From an uncultured Chthoniobacterales bacterium (lineage in GTDB: Bacteria > Verrucomicrobiota > Verrucomicrobiia > Chthoniobacterales > UBA10450), in assembly GCA_902805675.1 (NCBI GenBank), contig CADCTA010000086.1:24236-88235 (forward strand): DNA of 64,000 nt. The letters are read 5' to 3'. Positions within the stretch are counted from its first letter, which is position 1; each line of letters starts with the position of its first letter. Under the pieces are notes generated by a model. The model saw only the letters and a program-made list of their open reading frames with translations, was not told where the DNA came from and did not search any database. Below are positions 53,101-60,779 of this stretch, piece by piece. A program made the position numbers and the translations under genes.

Positions 53101-54249
53101 CGTGAACTGCGTGTAGGCGTGGCCCCACTCATGCGCCACCACGTCATCGCCATCGATCTCCGGGCAATAGTTGGTGGCCTGGCCGTTCCAGTAGGCGTTC
53201 GGGCACTGGTCGTTCACCAGGTAAACGCTCCGCATCGGAATGCCTTTGCCGTCGTAAGAGTCACGTCCGAAGGCTGAGGAGAAGAAATTGTAAACGTTTC
53301 CGGCGTAGTGATAGAGGTTCGACGTTGGCGTGAGAACGTTGGGCGGCGGCACCGCATCGCCCTCCTTGTGCACCACGAAACTGTTCGGGTTTTTCGGATC
53401 GTATTGCGGCGTATAGACGATGCGGTTCAAGGCATGATGACGCAGCGGAATGCGGTTCAAGACCGCGCCGTTCTGCGCATCGATCCAGATCTGCTCGTGC
53501 AGCTCGGGCGAGGTCACTTCCACGCCGTAGGCGAGCACGTTGCGGATGGGGAAGCCCTCCAGCAGACCGAGCGCGTAGATGCTCAGGTCGACTTTGCCGG
53601 GCTGCGCGTTGGCCGCGCCCTGTTTCCGGGCGACGGCCAATGCCGTCTCGATTGCGCGGCCCTGATTCAAAGCGGGGATGGTGCTGAGCGAAACGCCCGG
53701 CACAAACTTCCCGTTCACCGCGGTAATGCCCTCGCCGTTCATGTGCACGACGACCTGCGCGCCGAACACCGGCAGGCCTTGGTAGAACTGGTTCATCTTT
53801 ACGTGCGTCATGCCGACGGAATCTGTCTCGGTACGAGCAACCTGCAGATCGCTGCCCGCCGGTGGTGCGCCACCTTGGTTCACGGCGCTGCGTTCGGCCT
53901 CGTTCATGCCGAGCAACCCGCCGTGCTTTGCGAGAAACCCTTGTGCGCGCTTCTCCGGCCGCGCGGCCGCGTCATCGGCAGCGAGGGGCCCGCCCTGCGC
54001 GCTGACAAACGAATAGTGTCCGGTTTCTTGTGCCGCCCGCGCGGTCACTTCGCCCTTCGCCGCACCACGCAGAGACGTCAGAGCGTCTTGCGCCGCTAGG
54101 CTGATGGTCTTTGTCCCGCCGATTGCGGCGGATGCGGTCTGCTGCTGTTGCCCGGAAGACGGCGACGAAACGAGTGCGCCGGGGATCAACGTTAACAATA
54201 CGAAGGAGCAGAACAGGAGCGTTCCGCCGGTGAGTTTGCGGTAGTTCAT
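50158..54249 (-). CDS. Large secreted M36/fungalysin-type metallopeptidase with C-terminal repeat domains
   Basis: From the ATG at 54249 the product is 1363 residues. It has a signal peptide (about 1-30) and a FTP-type propeptide (about 130-180, with FYQGLPVFGAQVVVHMNGEG). The M36/M4-like catalytic region has zinc motif HEWGHAYTQF and third-ligand region GALNESYSDVWGEVVD. Two MAM-/immune-inhibitor-A-like segments rich in Trp/Gly/Asp follow. Two ~125-residue repeats lie at the C-terminus, each with VVRAIGPSLQS, a DDW element, PTDSRES/PSDSRES and VEIYDL/VEIYNL endings. It is a secreted protease, probably surface-attached or exported by a phylum-specific route. Confidence 0.9.
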   Translation of the reverse strand: MNYRKLTGGTLLFCSFVLLTLIPGALVSSPSSGQQQQTASAAIGGTKTISLAAQDALTSLRGAAKGEVTARAAQETGHYSFVSAQGGPLAADDAAARPEKRAQGFLAKHGGLLGMNEAERSAVNQGGAPPAGSDLQVARTETDSVGMTHVKMNQFYQGLPVFGAQVVVHMNGEGITAVNGKFVPGVSLSTIPALNQGRAIETALAVARKQGAANAQPGKVDLSIYALGLLEGFPIRNVLAYGVEVTSPELHEQIWIDAQNGAVLNRIPLRHHALNRIVYTPQYDPKNPNSFVVHKEGDAVPPPNVLTPTSNLYHYAGNVYNFFSSAFGRDSYDGKGIPMRSVYLVNDQCPNAYWNGQATNYCPEIDGDDVVAHEWGHAYTQFTHDLIYSYQSGALNESYSDVWGEVVDIHNGFDAEGGANNAQPRPAGQRWQIGEDSQGINQPALGILRNMYDPTEYGNPDKVSSSIYHCDSSDGGGVHVNSGVPNQAFALLVDGTKFKKEDKTIGQAAGTFNGKTVTGIGFVKAVHIYFRASTMYQTRTSNFTDHENALKRSCTDLTGQALNGFNAGGVPVPGETITADDCAQLAAATAAVEMSQQVPCKFAKLLSPDPAPICDGPSDIFTEDWESGEDGWTKTSKGVFEDWEDASKANTRLFKVRADLPAGRSGSAVFARNAPIGEEGGGTCTPGGEYSGQHTIESPEITIPAGADGTHLSFDHYVATELTFDGGQVEISRDGGKTYELVPQDQYVFNAPNAQFADPPPVGNNTNPNAGEFAWNGTNTGEQGGSWGTTVMNLAEMVSPGDKVKIRFTWSQDGCNGVDGWYVDNIRLYNCPVLEAPVISIGSDYEKPDTNGSYTLNWTRPAGASGPDTLQESTTSCGPLVFDNAQAGLTQWTVSMTPGYSGFTWQSSTEKPMHNSTTFRARAAENAKDASAILTYKTAIAMPSAGSTKLTFRDWNVNEGDDAVFVEVSEDGGTNWAPVYTNQRSDLAPFAGEFFATEPLFSREVDMTAFQGKTVNLRFRYAVGPDNRAGSSPLGWYIDDIRLQNENWRDIASTAGTSATVSGRSTGSYCYRVRSTYTFGSVTAQSPVSNVVNADVAPGVLPPARLQNIAARARVQTGDNVLFGGFILRDAPKRVIVRAIGPSLQSGGVPVQGRMSDPTLEVYQGGNPTPIAANDDWQANEADVQATNLAPTDSRESAIVMTLNPGSYTTILQGKNGEQGIGLVEIYDLDTGAGSTLRNLSARAFVEPGDNALIGGFIAGPSGAGATRVVVRAIGPSLQSQLPNALSDTTLEIVDANGTSTANDDWQQSPNAAEIQQAGLAPSDSRESAMLMPSLTAGPHTAIVRGKDQQPSGVGVVEIYNLQ

Positions 54250-54689
54250 AGGTGGGGTCTCTTTAGACGCGGTGGGCGGCGCGCCCACAGCGGTTTGGGG
54301 TTGTGAGTAGGGTCGTTTGCACGCTGCTCAGACTCAACGACGGGCCGACAAGCGGTGGCCGTCGCGGATTCGGCGGGGGTTCAACACGACCGGAAGCTCC
54401 TCGCTCCCGCTTCGTAATCGCCGAGCCGCCCCTATAGTGCGATCTTCCGCCGCACGCAAAAGATATTTCGGCGATCTTTAGCCGACCGCCACGCATTCTC
54501 GCTCCTGCGCGCGCATGGGCTCGAGATACTCGCGCGTCGGGTCCTTCCGCGTCGCAAACGGCGAGTGGTCTCGGCTCGACCGAACCAAACGGTCGACGAT
54601 GGGAAAAAGCGTGTCGTTTTCCAGTCGAGGCGAATAAGCTATGTCTCTGCTGCGTCTCACAGCAGCCCTTCCCCTCAGCAGTCCACGCG
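54250..54689. other. Divergent spacer between the M36 peptidase and the membrane protein
   Basis: The 440-bp gap holds promoters for both flanking genes, but no clear consensus was identified. Open frames on both strands here encode Arg/Ala/Pro-rich sequence without recognised domains. No RNA gene or repeat family member was seen. Confidence 0.55.
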
Positions 54690-56582
54690 ATGTTCCCCGC
54701 CCCCCAAGAACCACCGCCGAGCAGCGGAACCTCGGAAGCTCCGGCGCGCACCTCGTTCTCGGAGCGGCTGCGCAATGCGCGGCTCCTGTACGGCATCGCC
54801 TTTGCGGCCGCCGTCTTTCCCGCGATCTACATCGCGTCACTCGTGCGCCGGTTCGGCGTGAATGTGCCGCTCTGGGACGATTGGGACATGGTCCCAATGA
54901 TTGTCGACGCGCATGAGGGCGACCTGAAGTTCGCCGATCTCTTCGCGCAGCAGCTCGAAGCGCGCACGCTCATCCCGAAGCTGCTCTTCATTCTGTTCAC
55001 CGTCTTCGGCCGCTTCGATGCGCGCGACGGGATGATGTTCTCGGTGGTTGTGTGTGCGCTGACGGCCGCTGGCATCTTCGTGCTGTTACGCCGCTCTGGC
55101 ATTTCGCTCGCGGTGGCGACCGTCTGCTTCGTCCTCATCGTGCTCAGCATCTTTTCGCCAGCGCAGGAAGAGCTTTGGCTGCTCGCGTCAGGCTTCCCGT
55201 CGTTCATGCCGGTTGCGTTCATCCTTGCCGGCCTGCTGATCATCCAAAGCCGCGCGAGTATGCTCGCGAAGTTCGTCAGCTGCGCCGCTCTTTCGATTGC
55301 CAGCACGTTCACGCTTGCCCACGGGCTCCTCGCCTTTGGCCTCACGTTTCCGATGCTTTTCGCGTGGGAACGCCCGCGTCGTTGGGTGCTGTGGCTGGCC
55401 GGTTGGTGCGCTCTCGGTGCCGCCTTCGCCGTGATCTACTTCTGGGGATACACGAAACCGCCCGAAGTCCCGCAATTCGCCCCGCCAGTGCCTTACCTCG
55501 ACTATGTGCGCTACGCGCTCATCTTCCTCGGCGGCGGCCTGGTTTATGGCTTGCGGCCGACACCGGATCGACTGCCGCTCACCGCCGCCACGGCCTTCGG
55601 CGTCGTCCTCCTGGTGCTCTTCGCAGCGGCAGCGATCTACGTCATCGCCAGGAGAAACGATCGCGACTTCCTGCGTCGCTCGGTCCCGTGGCTGGTGCTG
55701 GGGCTTTACTCGATCGGCTGTGCAATTCCGGCGTCGCTCGGCCGCGTCGGCATCGGCGTGCAACAGGCGCTCGACTCGCGCTACGTCACCTTCTCGATGT
55801 ATCTCACGGTCGCGCTCATCGGCCTCGGCGCGATGTTTACCGTCGAGATCGCCCGGACAGCGAGCCGAGTTCGGTTGGCACGCACCTTCGGGCTGACATG
55901 CGCGGCGGTTGCGTTGGTTTACGTCGGGCTCTACGCCGCCGGGTTCACGCGCTCCGTCTCCTTACTCGAGCATCGCTCCGCGCGTTACAGACTTGGTCGC
56001 GCTGGGGTGCTTTTCAGCCAGGTGCTGGATACGTCCGCGGCGGTGAAGGCATACAATTCCACCCGACCCGCAGCCGCCAAACAGCTCGCTGACGCGCTCG
56101 ATAAGCTCAAGCTGCTCGATCCCCCACTCATCCGCTCCGCGAATCTCAACTCGCTGCCGCACGAGGCAGCGGACGGCGACGATGCCACTGGCAAGTCAGA
56201 TCGCGCCGCGCCGATCGACGGCAAGTGGTACGGCGTAGGCGGTTGGGCCGCTCTCCTCGATAAGGACCGTCCCGCCGATTGCGCGGTAATCGCCTACGAA
56301 ACGCCGCAAGGCGAGTCAGTCGCGATTGCGATCTCTGACAAGGTCCAAAAGCGGCCCGAAGTAGCCGATCTTCTCGACGACGAAGACCAACTCTGGAGCG
56401 GTTGGACGGCGAAGTTTGCCTCCCGCGACATCCCGGCGGGCGCAAAACTCAGCGCCTGGGCCTTCGACGCCGAGGAGCCGATGCTCTATCGTCTGCCGGA
56501 CCCGGTGCCGTTCACGCCCGTGGCAGACGCAGGGAAGGCGGCCGATTTGCGCGAGGGCAGCCACGGCGCATCTTTGCGCTGA
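54690..56582 (+). CDS. Polytopic membrane protein, possibly GT-C-like, function unknown
   Basis: The 630-residue protein has about ten membrane helices between residues 35 and 430. A soluble C-terminal domain of about 190 residues follows. The first periplasmic loop contains PLWDDWDMVPMIV with two Asp, as in many GT-C membrane glycosyltransferases, where such acidic residues are catalytic. Lipid-linked sugar substrates are therefore possible but not shown. There is no close neighbour in the same direction other than the tRNA, so context gives no further hint. Confidence 0.72.
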   Translation: MFPAPQEPPPSSGTSEAPARTSFSERLRNARLLYGIAFAAAVFPAIYIASLVRRFGVNVPLWDDWDMVPMIVDAHEGDLKFADLFAQQLEARTLIPKLLFILFTVFGRFDARDGMMFSVVVCALTAAGIFVLLRRSGISLAVATVCFVLIVLSIFSPAQEELWLLASGFPSFMPVAFILAGLLIIQSRASMLAKFVSCAALSIASTFTLAHGLLAFGLTFPMLFAWERPRRWVLWLAGWCALGAAFAVIYFWGYTKPPEVPQFAPPVPYLDYVRYALIFLGGGLVYGLRPTPDRLPLTAATAFGVVLLVLFAAAAIYVIARRNDRDFLRRSVPWLVLGLYSIGCAIPASLGRVGIGVQQALDSRYVTFSMYLTVALIGLGAMFTVEIARTASRVRLARTFGLTCAAVALVYVGLYAAGFTRSVSLLEHRSARYRLGRAGVLFSQVLDTSAAVKAYNSTRPAAAKQLADALDKLKLLDPPLIRSANLNSLPHEAADGDDATGKSDRAAPIDGKWYGVGGWAALLDKDRPADCAVIAYETPQGESVAIAISDKVQKRPEVADLLDDEDQLWSGWTAKFASRDIPAGAKLSAWAFDAEEPMLYRLPDPVPFTPVADAGKAADLREGSHGASLR

Positions 56583-56585
56583 ATT

Positions 56586-56659
56586 GCGCTCATAGCTCAG
56601 CCGGATAGAGCATCGGATTTCTAATCCGACGGTCGCAGGTTCGAGTCCTGCTGGGCGCG
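56586..56659 (+). tRNA. tRNA-Arg (anticodon UCU)
   Basis: The 74-nt cloverleaf has acceptor GCGCTCA/TGGGCGC and D-arm AGCTCAGCCGGATAGAGCA. The anticodon stem is TCGGA/TCCGA with loop TTTCTAA (anticodon TCT), and the T-arm is GCAGG-TTCGAGT-CCTGC. It reads AGA/AGG codons. The 3' CCA is not encoded. It starts 3 bp after the membrane-protein stop, so could be processed from a read-through transcript. Confidence 0.96.
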
Positions 56660-56670
56660 CTTTCTCTTCT

Positions 56671-57783
56671 TCAGTTCGGCGTTCGAAGTTCAGCGTTCGA
56701 CGTTCGACGTTTTCCGTTCGGCTGTGCGCCGGCGAATTTCCGCTCGTGCTCGAGCAGCCACTTCTTGCGCCACAACCCGCCGCCGTATCCGCAGAGCGTT
56801 CCGTCTGCACGGATGACGCGGTGACACGGGATGACAATGCACAGCATGTTCGTTCCGTTCGCTCGGCCGACGGCGCGCCGCGCACCCGCGATGCCGAGCT
56901 GGTCGGCCATCCACGAATAAGAACGTGTCTCTGCGAGTGGGATCGAGCGCAGCATGTCCCAGGTGCGTCGTTGGAAATCAGACCCGACCGGCGCCAGCGG
57001 CACATCGAAATGCAGATTCTTGCCCGCGAAGTAATCGGCCAGCTGTGCGCGAATCGCATCGAGATGCGGATGCTCGCCAGGCACCACGTTCGTCTTGAGC
57101 CGTTGCCGCAGAATACCGAGCTCCCGCTCAAGTGCGCGGCGGTCGGTAAACTCGAGCAGGCGCAAGCCTTCGTCATCCGTGACTGCCACCATCGTGCCGA
57201 GTGGCGTCTCGATCCGCTCGGCAAACATGCAGCCGCGCTCTTTCGCTGCGGTCGGCGCATCGCCAAAAACACGCGTGAACGCTTCACGGAAACCGCTCGC
57301 GGAATCGAAACCACTCCCGTTCTGCGCTTCTTCCACGCGACTGCCGCGCCGCACTTCCCGCAGCGCCAATCCCATCCGACGCGCACGATGATATGCCTGA
57401 AATGTCATCCCGTAGTGACGCATGAACTGGCGGCGCGCCGTCGACGGATCGATCGAAAGCGCGGCCAACTCTTTGTCGGTTAAGCGCCCGCCCGGCGCCT
57501 TCTCTACTTCTGCGCGCAAGCGCTCGATCAAGGCCGGGGCGCGTTTCTCGGGGTCCATCGGCGTGCAGCGCAAGCAGGGGCGATAGCCACCGTGCAACGC
57601 TTCGCCAGGCGTGGGGAAGAAATCGACGTTCTCGCGCGCCGGCTTCTTCGCCGGGCAGGTCGGACGACAGAAGATGCCGGTCGTGCGCACGCCGACGAAG
57701 AAGATCCCTTCAAAGCTGGCGTCGCGGTTCACTAACGCGCGATACATCGTGTCAGCCGGAGGGAGGAGTTCCATCGCTTTCAT
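56671..57783 (-). CDS. ada: Bifunctional Ada: transcriptional activator and O6-alkylguanine-DNA methyltransferase
   Basis: The 370-residue protein has the Ada zinc/methylphosphotriester domain (about 10-85, Cys cluster GIFCRPTCPAKK and CLRCTP). An AraC-type helix-turn-helix follows (about 88-180, SIDPSTARRQFMRHYGMTFQ and GFDSASGFREAFTRVFGDAP). The methyltransferase domain (about 185-355) has the acceptor Cys in IPCHRVIRADGTLCGYGGGL. It repairs alkylated DNA and induces its own regulon. The last ~13 residues are encoded by an ACGTT-type repeat. It overlaps DUF1203 by 4 bp. Confidence 0.96.
   Translation of the reverse strand: MKAMELLPPADTMYRALVNRDASFEGIFFVGVRTTGIFCRPTCPAKKPARENVDFFPTPGEALHGGYRPCLRCTPMDPEKRAPALIERLRAEVEKAPGGRLTDKELAALSIDPSTARRQFMRHYGMTFQAYHRARRMGLALREVRRGSRVEEAQNGSGFDSASGFREAFTRVFGDAPTAAKERGCMFAERIETPLGTMVAVTDDEGLRLLEFTDRRALERELGILRQRLKTNVVPGEHPHLDAIRAQLADYFAGKNLHFDVPLAPVGSDFQRRTWDMLRSIPLAETRSYSWMADQLGIAGARRAVGRANGTNMLCIVIPCHRVIRADGTLCGYGGGLWRKKWLLEHERKFAGAQPNGKRRTSNAELRTPN
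56673..56712. repeat. ACGTT-type short tandem repeat, copy D, encoding the Ada C-terminus
   Basis: Degenerate units GTTCGGCGTTCGAAGTTCAG and continuation lie between the tRNA and ada. The last residues of Ada (KRRTSNAELRTPN on the minus strand) and its stop are encoded by this repeat. Confidence 0.85.
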
Positions 57784-58244
57784 ACTCGTTCGACTCCCAT
57801 GGTATAGCAGCCGCGCGTGGCACTGCGCACGTGTAGAAATGCAGCGTCTGGATTCCCGAGCAACTCGTCGATGACTTGCTCCGGGCCTTCGCCGTTCACG
57901 ACGCGCGCGTCGATCATGAAGTTGCGGTTATCGTAAGCACGGATCACGCGCTCATTGCGGAACGCCTCGGGATAACGCTCCGTGCCCGTGTATCGGGTGC
58001 ACGGCTCCGCGTGAACGAAGATTGGCCCGCGCTCCTGGTATGGACCGTTCTCTACGGACGCGAACGGGAACAGGATCAACTGCTCGCCCGCCTCCGCCCA
58101 CTGCAGGCAATGCCGGCACGGGTAGCCGTTCGGCGAATCTGCAGTGACCAGCGCGTGATCCGGCGCTCTCGCCGCGAGCCTGCCCCGAGCCGCATCAGCG
58201 ATTTCCGTGGCGAGCGGAACGATCCGGTAATTTATCTGCTTCAT
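57780..58244 (-). CDS. DUF1203 family protein
   Basis: From the ATG at 58244 the product is 154 residues. It has the DUF1203 pattern YPCRHCLQWAEAGEQLILFP, GPIFVHAEPCTRY, FRNERVIRAYDNRNFMIDAR and FLHVRSATRGCYTMGVERV. Several Cys and His may bind metal. Function unknown. It overlaps ada by 4 bp and is probably co-transcribed upstream of it, so a stress link is possible but unproven. Confidence 0.9.
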   Translation of the reverse strand: MKQINYRIVPLATEIADAARGRLAARAPDHALVTADSPNGYPCRHCLQWAEAGEQLILFPFASVENGPYQERGPIFVHAEPCTRYTGTERYPEAFRNERVIRAYDNRNFMIDARVVNGEGPEQVIDELLGNPDAAFLHVRSATRGCYTMGVERV

Positions 58245-58356
58245 GGTAGAACCGTAGCGTCGTGCCACCTGGGCGCGCATCGACGCAATTCAGGCACTGA
58301 ATTCCGAGCGGTCGCGGATTGCGCTCGGCGCCGAGACGCACATCTTCCCCGCCACA

Positions 58357-58962
58357 ATGGCGATGCAGATCGAGGTTTGGAGCGATTACGTGTGCCCGTT
58401 CTGCTATTTGCAGGAGCCGGTCGTCGAGCAAATCGAACGCGAGTTCGCGGGGCAAGTACAGGTGCGATGGCGCGCCTACGAGCTGCGGCCGGAACCGGAG
58501 CCGACGCTCGATCCGGCCGGCGACTACTTGCGCGAGACGTGGGCGAGCGCCGTTTACCCGATGGCGGCGAAGCGCGGGATGAAGCTGCAGCTGCCGCCTG
58601 TGCAGCCGCGCAGCCGGAAGGCTTTCGAAGCGACGGAATACGCGCGCGACCGCGGCAAAGCCGACGCAATGCGCCACGCGATTTTTGCTGCGTTCTTCGA
58701 AGATGGGCGCGACATCGGTGACCTGAAGGTGCTCGGCGAAATCGCGGAGCCGCTCGACATTCACCCAAGCGGGCTCGTTCGAGCGCTCGAGGCAAACGTC
58801 TACACCGGCCGCGTGATCGGCGATGAGAATGAAGCCGCGGAACTCGGTCTCTCGGGCGTTCCAGCCATGGTGTTGACGCCAGACAGCGACGAGCGACGAC
58901 TGCTCATCTCAGGTGCGCAGCCGTACGAAACGGTGCGCCAGCTCGTCGAGCGTGCGTTGTAG
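58357..58962 (+). CDS. DsbA family (FrnE-like) oxidoreductase
   Basis: The 201-residue protein has no signal peptide. It begins MQIEVWSDYVCPFCYLQEPV with the CPFC redox motif near residues 13-16. It has GVPAMVLTPDSDERRLLISG, the cis-Pro-containing end of the thioredoxin fold. Cytoplasmic FrnE-type proteins are linked to oxidative stress or disulfide isomerisation. No neighbour shares its orientation. Confidence 0.92.
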   Translation: MAMQIEVWSDYVCPFCYLQEPVVEQIEREFAGQVQVRWRAYELRPEPEPTLDPAGDYLRETWASAVYPMAAKRGMKLQLPPVQPRSRKAFEATEYARDRGKADAMRHAIFAAFFEDGRDIGDLKVLGEIAEPLDIHPSGLVRALEANVYTGRVIGDENEAAELGLSGVPAMVLTPDSDERRLLISGAQPYETVRQLVERAL

Positions 58963-59037
58963 CGTGCGCTGTCCTCACCGCAAATTGGCGCGAAACAGCG
59001 CCCGGGGGATTCCACTCAGGACAGCGGAGGCTACAAA

Positions 59038-59511
59038 CTACCAGCGATGAAAAGCCGGATGGCCTTCCTTCACCGCGACAAAGGTCCCGCGGCAGCTTGC
59101 GCATGCTTTGCCTGCGGCGCTGAAGAGGGTGCCTTCGACCGTCGCGCGATCTCCGGATGACTCGACGACGCGCGCCGACAGCCGCACAGGCCCGTCAGTC
59201 GGCGTGGGGCGGAGCAGCTTGATCGCGTAATCCGCAGTGACGGTGCACGGCGGGGTATCTGCGCCCGAGTTCTGCATGAGGTGATACGCCGCCGTCCAGT
59301 TGCAGTGGCAGTCGAGCAGCGTGCCGATGATGCCGCCGTTCAGCACACCGGGAAACGCTTCGTATTTCTGCTCGGGCGTCCACTCGGCGACGACCTCGTC
59401 GCCGCGCGCAAAGCTGCGCACGTGCACGCCTTCCGCATTCGCAGGGCCGCAACCGAAGCACGCGTTGTTCGGCGCGTACTTCTCTTGCAGCGACTGCGCT
59501 TCGTCCGCCAT
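59038..59511 (-). CDS. PaaI-like hotdog thioesterase
   Basis: From the ATG at 59511 the product is 157 residues. The hotdog core has GVLNGGIIGTLLDCHCNWTA (substrate-binding helix), VTADYAIKLLRPTPTDGPV and SGDRATVEGTLFSAAGK. An N-terminal Cys-rich part (NNACFGCGPANAEGVHVRSF) is typical of this subgroup. It lies 5 bp downstream of the prpC-type citrate synthase, so may hydrolyse a propionate-pathway acyl-CoA. The open frame extends upstream to 59787, but that is antisense or other-frame sequence of prpC. Confidence 0.87.
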   Translation of the reverse strand: MADEAQSLQEKYAPNNACFGCGPANAEGVHVRSFARGDEVVAEWTPEQKYEAFPGVLNGGIIGTLLDCHCNWTAAYHLMQNSGADTPPCTVTADYAIKLLRPTPTDGPVRLSARVVESSGDRATVEGTLFSAAGKACASCRGTFVAVKEGHPAFHRW

Positions 59512-59516
59512 CGTGG

Positions 59517-60665
59517 CTACTTGCTGCCGTTCGTCGACGTGCCGGGATACGGCCGCTCTGGTGGGCCGACGTAGAGCGAGCGCGGGCGAATCAGGCGATT
59601 GTTGTCGTGCTGCTCGATGACGTGCGCGCACCAACCAGCCACACGTGAAACGGCGAAGATTGGCGTGTTCAGCTCGGCCGGGAATCCGAACATCGTGAAG
59701 ACCGGCGCCGCGTACAGATCGACGTTCGCGCAGAGGCCTTTCTCGCGCTCCATCGTCTTCTCGAGCGTCTCGCAAATCGGCACCCACTCGGGTTTACCGA
59801 TGCGTTGCCCGTAGTCGCGCGCGATCTCGCGCATGATCGGCACCCGGGAGTCGCCGCTTTTGTAAACGCGGTGGCCGAAGCCCATGATCTTCTTCTTCTT
59901 CGCCAGCGCATCCATCATCCAGGCCTCCGCGCGATCGGCGGTGCCGATCTCGTTCAGCATGTAGATCGACTCCTCGTTTGCGCCGCCATGAAGCGGACCC
60001 TTCAGCGTGCCGCAAGCGGAGACGCAAGCCGCGTACATGTCGGCCAGCGTCGAAGCCGTGACGCGCGCGGCGAAGGTCGACGCGTTGAACTCGTGGTCGG
60101 CATACAGGATGAAGATCGTGTCGAGCATCCGGACCTGCCACGTCTCCGGACTCTTGCCCGTAAGCTTGTAGAGGAAGTTGCCCGCGTGGGTGAGATCGTT
60201 GTTGTCGTTGAGCGGATCCAGACCCTGCGAGATGCGCCACGCATCAGTGATCAACGTCGAAACACGCGCCACCAAGCGGATCGCCTTCCGCACATTCGCC
60301 TCGTGCGAGTGATCATTCAGATCCGGATCGAACGCCGCCAGCATCGACACGCCTGTCCGGAGCACATCCATCGGATGCATCGTCTTCGGCAGCAGCCGCA
60401 GCATATCGAGCACCGGCTCCGGAATGTTGCGCTCGCGCGCGATCTCGCGGCCGAAATCCATCAGCTCCTGCGCATTCGGCAGCTCGCCTTTGAGCAGCAG
60501 ATACGCGACTTCCTCGAAATTCGCCTGCTCCGCGACCTTGTGGATGTCGTAGCCGCGATACATCAGGCCCGCGTTCGGATCGACCCAGCAGATCGAAGTT
60601 TCGCCGGCGACAACGCCAGCAAGGCCGGGGCTATAGGATGGTTTCGATTCGGTGCTCGTGCTCAT
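59517..60665 (-). CDS. prpC: 2-methylcitrate synthase / citrate synthase
   Basis: The 382-residue protein has citrate-synthase motifs. GETSICWVDPNAGLMYRGYD is at the N-terminus. GTLKGPLHGGANEE carries a substrate His, MGFGHRVYKSGDSRVPIMRE carries another, and the catalytic Asp region is near PELNTPIFAVSRVAGW-type sequence (AELNTPIFAVSRVAGWCAHV). It condenses propionyl-CoA (or acetyl-CoA) with oxaloacetate. The length and the prpB/prpD neighbours favour methylcitrate synthase. Discriminating PrpC from GltA by sequence alone is uncertain. Confidence 0.85.
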   Translation of the reverse strand: MSTSTESKPSYSPGLAGVVAGETSICWVDPNAGLMYRGYDIHKVAEQANFEEVAYLLLKGELPNAQELMDFGREIARERNIPEPVLDMLRLLPKTMHPMDVLRTGVSMLAAFDPDLNDHSHEANVRKAIRLVARVSTLITDAWRISQGLDPLNDNNDLTHAGNFLYKLTGKSPETWQVRMLDTIFILYADHEFNASTFAARVTASTLADMYAACVSACGTLKGPLHGGANEESIYMLNEIGTADRAEAWMMDALAKKKKIMGFGHRVYKSGDSRVPIMREIARDYGQRIGKPEWVPICETLEKTMEREKGLCANVDLYAAPVFTMFGFPAELNTPIFAVSRVAGWCAHVIEQHDNNRLIRPRSLYVGPPERPYPGTSTNGSK

Positions 60666-60680
60666 AGATTAATGGAAGCA

Positions 60681-60768
60681 AACGTCGAACGCTGAACGCC
60701 GAACGTCCAACGTCGAATGCAGCAGGCTCTTTCTCCGTTCGGAGTTCAACGTTCGAAGTTCGACGTTT
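60681..60768. repeat. ACGTT-type repeat as an inverted pair, copy E
   Basis: The left part (60681-60717) contains AACGTCGAACGCTGAACGCC. The right part (60736-60768) contains GTTCAACGTTCGAAGTTCGA. They are approximate reverse complements. The pair fills the prpB-prpC gap, between the prpC start (60665) and the prpB stop (60780). Confidence 0.83.
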
Positions 60769-60779
60769 TCTTCTCTCCC

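Noticed and set aside
54263..54897. Two overlapping minus-strand ORFs in the M36-membrane protein spacer
   Set aside because: Arg/Ala/Ser-rich products, overlapping each other and the start of the membrane protein gene; no motif.
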